Origin: Oceanospirillaceae bacterium | GTDB lineage: Bacteria; Pseudomonadota; Gammaproteobacteria; Pseudomonadales; Balneatricaceae | Direction: 5' to 3' | Length of the DNA: 26,443 nt | NCBI GenBank assembly: GCA_003497765.1 | Contig: DNNY01000180.1 | Span: forward strand, 1-26,443 | Part shown: positions 7,591 through 15,962 of the stretch, piece by piece | How positions within the stretch are numbered: the stretch's first letter is position 1 | How the letters are laid out: the number at the start of each line of letters is the position of its first letter | Made by a program: the position numbers and the translations under genes | Notes under the pieces: generated by a model | The model's database searches: none | Told to the model about the DNA's origin: nothing | Seen by the model: the letters and a program-made list of their open reading frames with translations, nothing else

Positions 7591-9426
7591 ATGTTTAAAT
7601 TTTTTGAAAATCTCGCGCCACCCTACCCGCAGGAAGAACCGACCCAACCTCCCGCCACTTTAGTCGCTTTTATTTGGCATTATTGCTCTGGCTTAAAACG
7701 TTATTTAGGTTTAATGGCACTGACCTCAGCTAGCCTCGCCTTTTTAGAAGTTTTGGTATATGGATTTATGGGGCAATTAGTTGATTGGTTAGCTGGGCTT
7801 TCTCGTGCTTCTTTCTTGGCAGAACAAAAGCATACTCTGTGGATGTATGGCATCTTATTGCTGGTCATTATGCCTTTGATGTTGGTTGCCAATAATTTGT
7901 TCCGTCATCAAATTCTAATGGGTAATCTACCCATGCGAATGCGCTGGCAGGCTCATCGTTATTTGCTTAAACAAAGTATATCTTTTTATCAAGATGACTT
8001 TGCCGGACGTATTGCCACCAAAGTGATGCAAGGTGCACTGGCTGTACGTGATACGGCTATCAAGTCCTGTGATACCTTTGTTTATGTAACTGTCTACCTA
8101 ATATCTATGGTCGCTGTCATTAGTTACACCGACTGGCGAATGGCTATCCCCATGATGATTTGGTTAGCTAGCTTTGTGGCTACGCAATTATTTTTTGCGC
8201 CACGCCTAAAAAAGATCTCCGAGGCGCAAGCTAATGAGCGAGCTATCATGACGGGCCGCGTGGTAGATAGTTACACCAATATTGCTACGGTCAAACTTTT
8301 TGCCCATACCAAAGGTGAAGCTGAATATGCTCGTTCAGCCATGGATGGCTTTATGGTTACTGTGTATGACATGATGCGTAAAAGTACCAATATGGATATG
8401 GTTGTTAGTATCCTAAATAACCTGTTGGTTTTTGGCACCGCCGCTATCGGTATATATCTTTGGCTTGGTGATACGGTCAGTATCGGAACTATTGCAGTTG
8501 GGGTTGCTTTAGCCCTCAGATTACAAGGTTTTTCCGATTGGATAATGTGGGAAATCTATTCTTTATTTGAAAATATTGGGACAGTTATTGATTCTATGAC
8601 CACCCTAGCCAACCCCCATACAGTAGTTGACGAAACAGATGCCACACTGGAAGTGACCAAAGGGCAAATTGAATTCGATAATGTAGGTTTTCACTATGGT
8701 AAGGAAAGTGGTGTTATTGATAACTTTAATCTCACCATTGCTGCGGGTGAAAAAATTGGCATAGTTGGTCGTTCTGGAGCTGGAAAGTCAACTATGGTTA
8801 ATCTCCTGTTACGCTTTCATGATGTTGAAACAGGTGAAATTCGTATAGACGGCAAAAATATTAGCCGAGTTACTCAAGATAGTCTGCGCGCTGCCATTGG
8901 CATGGTTACCCAAGACACCTCCTTATTACATCGATCGGTACGCGAAAATATTGTCTATGGCAAACCTGATGCCAGCGATGCTGATATTGCTGCAGCTACT
9001 CGAAAGGCCGAAGCAGATAGCTTTATTGATGATTTAATCGATCCACATGGCAATAAGGGCTATATGGCACAAGTGGGTGAACGTGGCGTCAAACTATCAG
9101 GCGGTCAACGGCAACGTATTGCTATTGCCCGCGTATTACTTAAAGATGCGCCCATCTTGGTCTTAGATGAAGCGACATCTGCTCTTGATTCTGAGGTAGA
9201 AGCTTCAATCCAACGTGCCCTGTATCGATTAATGGCAAATAAAACCGTTATTGCTATCGCTCACCGTTTATCTACTATCGCTGTCATGGATCGTCTGATT
9301 GTGATGGATGAGGGTAAAATTGTCGAACAAGGTAGCCACCACGAACTATTAGCTCTTGAAGGTATTTATGCCAAACTATGGCGCCATCAAACAGGTGGAT
9401 TTATTGGTTTTGAGGATGATATCTAG
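7591..9426 (+). CDS. ABC exporter, fused membrane and ATPase domains (half-transporter)
   Basis: A 611-residue half-transporter. An N-terminal domain with about six membrane helices (residues 35-330) is fused to an ATPase domain (about 355-611). Walker A is GRSGAGKST from residue 393, the signature LSGGQRQ starts at 502, Walker B is ILVLDEATS (D526, catalytic E527) and the H-loop is H558. The domain order and size fit type IV (MsbA/MdlB-like) exporters that act as homodimers or heterodimers; with only one copy here a homodimer is likely. The substrate (lipid, drug or peptide) cannot be told from sequence. No C39 peptidase domain and no HlyD-like partner are nearby, so this is not a type I secretion system. 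Its TAG stop shares CTAG with the stop of the convergent transaminase gene. Confidence 0.92.
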   Translation: MFKFFENLAPPYPQEEPTQPPATLVAFIWHYCSGLKRYLGLMALTSASLAFLEVLVYGFMGQLVDWLAGLSRASFLAEQKHTLWMYGILLLVIMPLMLVANNLFRHQILMGNLPMRMRWQAHRYLLKQSISFYQDDFAGRIATKVMQGALAVRDTAIKSCDTFVYVTVYLISMVAVISYTDWRMAIPMMIWLASFVATQLFFAPRLKKISEAQANERAIMTGRVVDSYTNIATVKLFAHTKGEAEYARSAMDGFMVTVYDMMRKSTNMDMVVSILNNLLVFGTAAIGIYLWLGDTVSIGTIAVGVALALRLQGFSDWIMWEIYSLFENIGTVIDSMTTLANPHTVVDETDATLEVTKGQIEFDNVGFHYGKESGVIDNFNLTIAAGEKIGIVGRSGAGKSTMVNLLLRFHDVETGEIRIDGKNISRVTQDSLRAAIGMVTQDTSLLHRSVRENIVYGKPDASDADIAAATRKAEADSFIDDLIDPHGNKGYMAQVGERGVKLSGGQRQRIAIARVLLKDAPILVLDEATSALDSEVEASIQRALYRLMANKTVIAIAHRLSTIAVMDRLIVMDEGKIVEQGSHHELLALEGIYAKLWRHQTGGFIGFEDDI

Positions 9427-10682
9427 CCCAAATAGGCTTTACGCACTTCCTCTGCAATTATCTTCAGACCCTGTTCTATGCGCTCAGGGCTTTGGGCTGC
9501 ATAATTGATACGTATACACTCATGGCTATGTCGCCAATCATCTTGGATACCCATAAAGAAATGGTGGCCAGACACCACAATTACATTGCGCGCCTTAAGC
9601 CGCTCATATAGCGTCTGACTGGAAATGGGTAGATCTTTAAACCACAACCACGCAAACATGGTGCCTTCGGGTTTATGCATATGCCAAGGAATTTGGCTAT
9701 CCATTTCTCGATTTAAAATGCGTTTGGTAAAATCTAATCGCTCTATATAGTATGGTTTTACTACTTGCTGACTTAGATCAATAATAGCGCCCGTAGAAAC
9801 CAAATCCTGCGCTAACAGGGCACCAAAATTACCACTCGCTAAGTTAATGATGGCGTTGGTGCGTGATAGGGCCTGAATAACTTCTTCGTTGGCAACCACT
9901 ATACCCATTCTAGCACTGGGCAAACCCAATTTGGAAAGACTTAAACACACGATGGTATTAGGATTCCAAAAAGGAGTGGCTTGGGTAAAAATCAACCCAG
10001 GAAACGGCAGACCATAGGCACCATCAATAATCAGAGGCACATCATTAGCTTGTGCTAGAGCATCTAGATGCTCCACTTCCTCATCGGTAATGACATTACC
10101 TGTAGGGTTGGTCGGCCTTGAAACACAAATGGCACCTGTATCTGCGCCCACTTTCAAGTCATCAAAACGTACCCTATATTTAAATTCGCGGTCATCTAAA
10201 TTATCAATTTGGGGATGAGCTGCCGTGAAAAAATCTGCTCCCAGGCCCGCATCAGCATAGCCAATATATTCAGGCGCTAAAGGCAGCTGTATTTGCCGTT
10301 TACTACCATCTTTAAATGTTCCAGCAAACAAATTAAAGAGCATAAAAAAACCGGCCTGACTGCCATTGGTAAGGGCAATATTGCGAGCAGACACCTGCCA
10401 CCCTAAGCGTCGCCGTAACAAGCTTGCCAAATCACTAATAAAACTTGAATTTCCTTGCGGGGGGTCATAACTACCTAGCATCTGACTGAATAACTTTGGC
10501 TCCGATGCTAAACGCTCGATACGGGCCTTAAAAACAGCTTCTACAGATGCAATAGAGGCTGGATTCCCTCCTCCCATCATAATGATATCTTGGCCACTAT
10601 TTAATGCGTCACCAATATCATCCATAAGTATCTGAATACCTGTGGAAGAGCCAAACTTTTCGCCAAAATTGGATAGTTTCAT
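9423..10682 (-). CDS. avtA: Valine-pyruvate transaminase-like class I aminotransferase (AvtA)
   Basis: A 419-residue PLP enzyme, the size of E. coli AvtA (417). The PLP lysine is K251 in SLSKLGLPSARMG. Other fold-type I landmarks are SRPTNPTGNVI and LIIDGAYGLPFPG. The N-terminus MKLSNFGEKFG aligns with my memory of E. coli AvtA (MTFSLFGDKF), which decides the start at 10682. An upstream in-frame ATG at 10733 would add 17 unrelated residues and overlap the preceding acetyltransferase gene. AGAAGG lies very close to the chosen ATG. AvtA transfers amino groups between valine or related amino acids and pyruvate. It lies 16 nt downstream of the GNAT gene and is probably co-transcribed with it. Confidence 0.85.
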   Translation of the reverse strand: MKLSNFGEKFGSSTGIQILMDDIGDALNSGQDIIMMGGGNPASIASVEAVFKARIERLASEPKLFSQMLGSYDPPQGNSSFISDLASLLRRRLGWQVSARNIALTNGSQAGFFMLFNLFAGTFKDGSKRQIQLPLAPEYIGYADAGLGADFFTAAHPQIDNLDDREFKYRVRFDDLKVGADTGAICVSRPTNPTGNVITDEEVEHLDALAQANDVPLIIDGAYGLPFPGLIFTQATPFWNPNTIVCLSLSKLGLPSARMGIVVANEEVIQALSRTNAIINLASGNFGALLAQDLVSTGAIIDLSQQVVKPYYIERLDFTKRILNREMDSQIPWHMHKPEGTMFAWLWFKDLPISSQTLYERLKARNVIVVSGHHFFMGIQDDWRHSHECIRINYAAQSPERIEQGLKIIAEEVRKAYLG

Positions 10683-10698
10683 AACCTTCTTAAAACCT

Positions 10699-11196
10699 TT
10701 ATGACTCAATAAAATATTGCCAAAACTCGGCAATACCTGCTCCCTCGCTTAGTTCATAAGGTGCAAACCCAAATCTACGATAAGCTTGTTGGGCAGTATG
10801 ATTATTGCCTAAAACTTCAAGGGTCACTTTCACTGCTTCGCCTTTTTCCGCTTCTTCAACGACGGCCTGAAGTAAAAATCGACTCAAACCCTGACCACGA
10901 TATTCTGGCAACAATGCCAAGTCGTGAATATTAACCAAGGGTTGAGCTGCAAAAGTAGAAAAACCCCACAAACAATTGCAAAAACCAACACTCTTGCCAT
11001 CAACACGAACAAGGATACTAAACATATTGGTTTGTAATGGTAATTCAGTTAGCAGACGTTGTTGAACATCAGTACTTAACGCCTTGGATCCCCCTAAGGG
11101 GTCCAAAGCATAACTATTCAACAAACTGATTAATTCCACTAGTTGTGTTTGGTCTTGATAATTAACTTTTACAGTCTGAATTTTATTCATAGCCAT
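10699..11196 (-). CDS. GNAT-family N-acetyltransferase
   Basis: A 165-residue GNAT protein. The acetyl-CoA binding motif A is clear: HDLALLPEYRGQGLSRFLL (R/Q-x-x-G-x-G type). It is followed by VTLEVLGNNHTAQQAYRRFGFAPYEL, the usual C-terminal strand and helix of the fold. The substrate is unknown. Two ATGs, 11196 and 11190, could serve as start; both lack a strong ribosome binding site, with AAAGG about 12 nt before the first. It is followed after 16 nt by the avtA-like transaminase, so an amino acid or amine is a reasonable guess for the substrate, but only from position. It diverges from cysH across a short AT-rich gap. Confidence 0.88.
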   Translation of the reverse strand: MAMNKIQTVKVNYQDQTQLVELISLLNSYALDPLGGSKALSTDVQQRLLTELPLQTNMFSILVRVDGKSVGFCNCLWGFSTFAAQPLVNIHDLALLPEYRGQGLSRFLLQAVVEEAEKGEAVKVTLEVLGNNHTAQQAYRRFGFAPYELSEGAGIAEFWQYFIES

Positions 11197-11312
11197 AATA
11201 ATGCAAACCTTTATATTCCATTATAGTATATATATTTAATTTTTTATTACTTCTTGTTACAAATAAATTGCGGCATAATACTTTTGAAATGTTATCTTGC
11301 GCAGCTACGACT

Positions 11313-11969
11313 ATGTCTACTATTTCTACTTCAAAACTTTCTGAACTACTCGCGCCCATGGCCGAGATACTGCCAGAACAAGCAGATGCCAAAGCCAGTG
11401 AAAAATTTTTGCGGCTCTGCTTACAACACGCCAAAAATCCAATTATAACCACCAGCTTTGGGCCTCAATCTGGCGTATTATTGCATATGGTAAGTAAGAT
11501 TGCGCCTAGCATAAAAGTTGTATGGGTGGACTCTGGTTATAACTTGCCCGCAACATACAAACATGCTGAAAAGCTGACAAAAGAACTTGGCCTCAACTTA
11601 AAAGTTTATACCCCCAGTACCAGTGCAGCGTTCTGGGATGCAACTCGTGGCGGCATACCAACCGTTGATGACGAACGCCATGCTGACTTTACCGATAACT
11701 TTAAAATCACCCCTTTTCAGCGAGCTCTGGCAGAACTCCAGCCTGATATTTGGATTTCTAGTGTCAGAAGAGAACAGTCAGCTCATCGATCAAGTTTATC
11801 TGCCGTTCATGCTGGTCCAGCAGGTATTATTAAGTTAGCTCCATTTATCACTTGGCAAGAGTCTGATATGCAAGCCTACTTAGATACCCATAATATTGCC
11901 GATGAAAGTCGTTATTTTGATCCAGTAAAAGCCCAATATGGACGCGAGTGTGGTCTACATAAACTGTAA
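11313..11969 (+). CDS. cysH: Phosphoadenylyl-sulfate (PAPS) reductase
   Basis: A 218-residue CysH-family protein, slightly shorter than E. coli CysH (244). It has the nucleotide-binding loop TTSFGPQSGVLLHM, the VVWVDSGYNLPATY segment, the SVRREQSAHR arginine motif and the catalytic C-terminal YGRECGLH (C213). The CC and CxxC pairs that bind a 4Fe-4S cluster in APS reductases are missing, so the substrate should be PAPS, reduced to sulfite with thioredoxin or glutaredoxin. The start is uncertain: TTG 11268 and ATG 11289 are also in frame, none has a clear Shine-Dalgarno. I prefer ATG 11313, because the sequence before it resembles promoter (CATAAT at 11274-11279). Other cys genes are not adjacent. 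Confidence 0.9.
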   Translation: MSTISTSKLSELLAPMAEILPEQADAKASEKFLRLCLQHAKNPIITTSFGPQSGVLLHMVSKIAPSIKVVWVDSGYNLPATYKHAEKLTKELGLNLKVYTPSTSAAFWDATRGGIPTVDDERHADFTDNFKITPFQRALAELQPDIWISSVRREQSAHRSSLSAVHAGPAGIIKLAPFITWQESDMQAYLDTHNIADESRYFDPVKAQYGRECGLHKL

Positions 11970-12029
11970 TCTTGGTTGATGTTGCAGCATTAAAAACAAT
12001 ATGGCAAATCGCTAGCTGATATTAAGTGA

Positions 12030-12314
12030 CTAAAATTTAAATATTGTTTCACCCATCTGATCGATAGCTTGGCGAGACTTAAACAAAGTGAGTTCATGGG
12101 CGCCATCTATAGTAGATGCCAAATCTGCACGGATAAACTGATGCTCTAGATCATCCTTGGTAATCAAACCATTAACGCGATAGCCACCACTTACCTTGAC
12201 AGGTTGAGTCGTAATAACAAAACCTTGATATTGATGTTCTTGCCTATCCGCTTTTGCCTTAGCACTTGCTTCACTACCTGCAAATAGACCCTTTAAGCCA
12301 GATAAAAAACCCAT
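12030..12314 (-). CDS. Small HlyU-family protein
   Basis: A 94-residue protein matching the family named after the transcriptional activator HlyU. The conserved core is visible: EYxGF-like YQGFVITTQPVKVSGGYRVNG, then EHQFIRADLAST and a C-terminal IDQMGETIF. ATG 12314 is chosen because AGAGG lies 7 nt upstream; a longer in-frame start at 12347 lacks that support. The N-terminus MGFLSGLKGLFAG is a short amphipathic stretch. Family members are called regulators by name, but I see no helix-turn-helix here, so a regulatory role is not proven. It converges on cysH and lies downstream of the large envelope genes on the same strand, 93 nt after the barrel gene's stop. Confidence 0.75.
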   Translation of the reverse strand: MGFLSGLKGLFAGSEASAKAKADRQEHQYQGFVITTQPVKVSGGYRVNGLITKDDLEHQFIRADLASTIDGAHELTLFKSRQAIDQMGETIFKF

Positions 12315-12407
12315 ATAGTTGCCTCTTGCTCGAAAAACAGAGGCCAATCATAGCATATTGAATAGTATGTATGGACAGTGATTGAGCTTTAATTAAGTGG
12401 CTTGGCG

Positions 12408-15400
12408 CTATTCCATAATAACACTTAGACGCACATAAACACCTTCTATACCATATTCTAAAGCCGTAAGATCAGCATTGTAACCCGCCCAATTATAGCC
12501 CACAGCTGCATCAATATGATCGTTAAAGCGCTTACCCAACTCTACTACCAATCCCTCTTTACTATCTTTAGTCAGACTGGTACTCAGCAATCGATATTCA
12601 CCACTAAGCCAAGTTTCTGGCAAAAAGTAATAGCGATTATTTATAGCTCCTAAACTGGTTACTGCTTCAGTCATAGGCAAACCAGGCATTTTTTCTTGTG
12701 CCTTACGAATGGCTAATTTGCCACCTAAGGACCATTTATTTGTTATGTCATAGAGGATGTCTGCAGACATAACGTGACCTTTAAGTATTTCAAGACCCGT
12801 ATAACTGGTTTGATCAGCAGGTTTTTTATCATCAAGCCAACTGTATTTACCGATAATATTGAGACGGTCATGTAATACTGGACGATAAGCAAAACCAAAA
12901 TCGAACTTATTATTACGGGCTTCAATCTTTTCTTGGTCACGATCTTTGGTGTAGCCTAAATCTAAATCAGTAAACAGGGTTATATCTTGGTTATACTTGC
13001 CTTTAAGGCCTGTTTGCAGGAGATGGCGGTCGCGATTTTTTTGCCCCGTTTCCTGTGCCATTTCATAGCGAATAAGACCTCGCAATATTGATTTTTCCTG
13101 AGTATCTTGACGCACATATGCAGCACCTACACTGGCATTTTGGCGTTGGTCTTTACCCCCCTCCACACGATGGACATAGCCCTGACCAGCACTAATATCG
13201 ATGGCCCAATGACGATTGGGTTTATATCCCACTGTTAAATCATAACCATCACTTTGCTCACCTTCTGACTCCTGCTCATAGTTAGAGATGCCCACGCTTA
13301 GGCTACGTTCTTCATCTATCTGATGTTTAATAGAACCCATCTGATCCTGGCGCAAATGCTTTCCCTTTAGTGTCATTGTGGTACTGACATCAAGCTCAGT
13401 ATCATCACTAACAGCTCGATTAGCGCCCAGTGTTAGACTTTGACTACTATCCTGTTCTCCACCACGTCCATCGGCAACGGCAACACGGTAACTTTGACCA
13501 TTTTTTGGACTATAACTTAAGCCCACGCTAGAAGTCAGATGTTGATCTGCTGAATGTGCAATATCACTTTGGACGCTTACCTTATCCATTTTATAGCCAA
13601 CACCCAAACTAGTTGCTACACGCTGATCAGTTTTGTGCTCAAGTCCACCTTTAACACTGAACTTGTCGCCTGCATAACCGGCACCAAGACTACTTGCTAA
13701 GCTATTATCCATGCCATATTTGAGGCCACTTTGCAGCGTTACTCTGTCTCGTAATTTATACTCAATATCAGCGGATCCTGTGCTTCCCTGGGGCCCATGT
13801 GTCGCCCCACTTTTGATCGTCACATTTTCCGATGCTCGATATCGAACATCAATTGCGGTGTGACTTTTGTCTTCGCCTTTGAGTGTTTGCTGTTGCTTTA
13901 AGGCTATTTCGGTATCCTCTGATACTTGATAACGACCTTGTATGGCAACAGTATTCTCTTCATTATCGATATGACTTTGGTTGCTTGTATCTGCCTGCGT
14001 CGATTGCTGATGACGTAACTCAGCACTAACGGACAAACGTTCTGTTATCTGATTATTTACCTGCACTGTGGCCATCCGAGAATTTATCAGTTCTGTAGTT
14101 TTTTCAGCTTCAGAGTTATCCAAATCTTTGCGCCACTGATGATGGTACTTCAGATGCAAGTCAATCTGATCGTTGATTTGGGCACTAATATTTTGACCTA
14201 AAGCTTCCCAACCTTGCTGACTATCCCTAGTTTGAGCAGAAAATTCTGACTCTGTATCACGATAGTAGTAGTCCAACTTTACACGTTCATTAGGTGATTG
14301 GTATTGACCTCGCAAAGAAAATGCTGCCCCCTGATTGTTTGTATCTAGATTAGTAATGGAAACGTCGCTTTTTTGCCAAGTTAGACCACCATCAGTGGAT
14401 ACATATTTGGGTTCTACTTCAGAGGCACTCTCGGCATAGGCTATATCTAACTTATGCTTTTTATCATCATCTAGAAAGGCAGTCGCCTCAATGCTATCAA
14501 GTTCATAAACACCTTCACTCTGGTCCTCTTTTATGGTTACCATACCTACTCTTAATTTCTTATTAAGAGAATGACGTATAACACCACCGGTAATTCCTTT
14601 ATTCCAATCATCAATAACCTCATAGTTATAATTTACCAGCAGATAAACAGGATTATAGTCATCTTCTTCTTGCTCAGTAATTAGTGATTGATTATTTTCT
14701 GGCTCTAATAACGGCTTATTAAGCATAATGCGCCCAGCTGCCGCATTTACCTCATAGTCAGTTTCTTCTCTGAGAGTTTGTGTCGAAATAACATTGCCGC
14801 TTACTTTATCCCGTGTCTCGAGTTCTATCTTTATGCTATCTGCAACTACTTCGTTATGCTTTAAATAAAATAGACTGCCAGTAGGCGAGGCAAACTCTAC
14901 ATGGCTTTTCTTTTCTAACACCCGGGCATCAAAAACATCAATCTCTGTTTTAGCATATCCATTTGCATCAATTTCGACAGACTCATAGTGGCCTTGGGCA
15001 CCTTGCATACTGCGCTGAAAACTAGCCAAATGTGCTGTAACACTTGGATTAATGCGCCCCCATTTGGCCCAAGAATCATCTTTCTCTACCAGTAAATATA
15101 GGGGGCCATCACTGTCGTTAGCAAGATCACTAATCAAAGCCGAATCACCATACACAGCATAGGTTTGATTAATATCAATATTACGGAACCAGTTATCACG
15201 ACCACGTTCACTATCAACACTAGCCGTCAATAAATACTCACCTTTGATCATGCCTTTAAAGTAAACTTGTATCTTGCCGTCTTTCCATACTGAATCAGCA
15301 AAGCGCCTATCACCGGAGGTGGCTGTCTCCAGATTACCAGTAATTTGGCTTTGTCCGGCCTCCATATCGATAAGGCCAATGAGTAGATATTCTTTATCTT

Positions 15401-15962
15401 TAAACTCGGAGGCTGCGCCCAAATCTATCTCTTGAGAATCAACACTGATGGCTGACCGAGGTTGAAAGCCAATTTTATTAACTGGCATTGGCTCATTAAA
15501 TTCTGCAGCGCTAAACAATTGTTGTTGTAACATGCCCACTTGTGGATACCAGTAGTGTAATTTTCCTATTGCAGTTGGCATTTGAGTGGTAGCCTCTTGG
15601 GCTTCTTCAAGGCTAGCAAAATCACCTACCAGGACAACCCAATTTCCTTCTAGTAGCTGCACTAAATAGTAGGGCCAATCTATTTCTGGTAAATCATCAA
15701 TAAATTGTTGCGCCCCTAATCTACTGTGAGTGGAAAGTATTTGTATCGAATAGTGGTGGCTTGGTAACGACATAAAACGACTATGCTGGAGAGCCAAGTC
15801 TTGCAGATACATATCCTCTTCCACCTGCAAATTATAATGCTGACGCTTATCACCGCTTGGCATTATATTGGCGGCTAGACTTTGTTCTAGAGGTATGAAA
15901 GTAAGGCATACTAGTAATGGATAAGAACATGCCTTAATAGGATTGGGTAGTAACTTACTCAT
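12408..15962 (-). CDS. SPOR-domain protein with long C-terminal outer-membrane beta-barrel, partner of the upstream repeat protein
   Basis: A 1184-residue exported protein of no named family. Order: signal peptide (1-31, cleavage near SLA|A); SPOR domain at about 70-127 (HHYSIQIL ... GNWVVLVGDF ... EEAQEA), a fold that binds denuded septal peptidoglycan; beta-rich block at 184-417 containing YAVYGDSALISD, SLFYLKHNEVV and RIMLNKPL; then about 750 residues of alternating short strands with charged turns, ending YVRLSVIME. That pattern suggests a large outer-membrane barrel, but the last residue is not the usual aromatic. A triplicated 27-residue unit lies inside it. No TonB box, plug or POTRA is seen. 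ATG 15962 has AAGGTGG upstream and overlaps the previous stop by 8 nt; an in-frame GTG at 15971 is less likely. Function is unknown; a role with the repeat protein in the envelope is inferred from coupling. Confidence 0.72.
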   Translation of the reverse strand: MSKLLPNPIKACSYPLLVCLTFIPLEQSLAANIMPSGDKRQHYNLQVEEDMYLQDLALQHSRFMSLPSHHYSIQILSTHSRLGAQQFIDDLPEIDWPYYLVQLLEGNWVVLVGDFASLEEAQEATTQMPTAIGKLHYWYPQVGMLQQQLFSAAEFNEPMPVNKIGFQPRSAISVDSQEIDLGAASEFKDKEYLLIGLIDMEAGQSQITGNLETATSGDRRFADSVWKDGKIQVYFKGMIKGEYLLTASVDSERGRDNWFRNIDINQTYAVYGDSALISDLANDSDGPLYLLVEKDDSWAKWGRINPSVTAHLASFQRSMQGAQGHYESVEIDANGYAKTEIDVFDARVLEKKSHVEFASPTGSLFYLKHNEVVADSIKIELETRDKVSGNVISTQTLREETDYEVNAAAGRIMLNKPLLEPENNQSLITEQEEDDYNPVYLLVNYNYEVIDDWNKGITGGVIRHSLNKKLRVGMVTIKEDQSEGVYELDSIEATAFLDDDKKHKLDIAYAESASEVEPKYVSTDGGLTWQKSDVSITNLDTNNQGAAFSLRGQYQSPNERVKLDYYYRDTESEFSAQTRDSQQGWEALGQNISAQINDQIDLHLKYHHQWRKDLDNSEAEKTTELINSRMATVQVNNQITERLSVSAELRHQQSTQADTSNQSHIDNEENTVAIQGRYQVSEDTEIALKQQQTLKGEDKSHTAIDVRYRASENVTIKSGATHGPQGSTGSADIEYKLRDRVTLQSGLKYGMDNSLASSLGAGYAGDKFSVKGGLEHKTDQRVATSLGVGYKMDKVSVQSDIAHSADQHLTSSVGLSYSPKNGQSYRVAVADGRGGEQDSSQSLTLGANRAVSDDTELDVSTTMTLKGKHLRQDQMGSIKHQIDEERSLSVGISNYEQESEGEQSDGYDLTVGYKPNRHWAIDISAGQGYVHRVEGGKDQRQNASVGAAYVRQDTQEKSILRGLIRYEMAQETGQKNRDRHLLQTGLKGKYNQDITLFTDLDLGYTKDRDQEKIEARNNKFDFGFAYRPVLHDRLNIIGKYSWLDDKKPADQTSYTGLEILKGHVMSADILYDITNKWSLGGKLAIRKAQEKMPGLPMTEAVTSLGAINNRYYFLPETWLSGEYRLLSTSLTKDSKEGLVVELGKRFNDHIDAAVGYNWAGYNADLTALEYGIEGVYVRLSVIME
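13506..13748 (-). repeat. Three tandem 27-residue (81-nt) units inside the barrel protein
   Basis: Three consecutive units begin DRVTLQSGLKYG, DKFSVKGGLEHK and DKVSVQSDIAHS. They end in the related strands SLGAGY, SLGVGY and SVGLSY. Each is 27 residues long. This is two beta-strands with a turn per unit, the expected spacing of a strand hairpin, so the barrel may have grown by duplication here. Confidence 0.8.

Noticed and set aside
7591..9426. Type I secretion ATPase that might export the large repeat protein
   Set aside because: No peptidase-like N-terminal domain, no membrane fusion partner, a different operon, and the repeat protein has its own Sec-type signal peptide.
11313..11969. Assimilatory APS reductase instead of PAPS reductase
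   Set aside because: The paired cysteines needed for the 4Fe-4S cluster are absent; only the catalytic ECGLH cysteine is conserved.
12408..15962. TonB-dependent receptor or two-partner secretion (TpsB) pore
   Set aside because: No TonB box or plug domain and no POTRA domain are visible; a SPOR domain occupies the N-terminus, and the partner has no TPS secretion domain.
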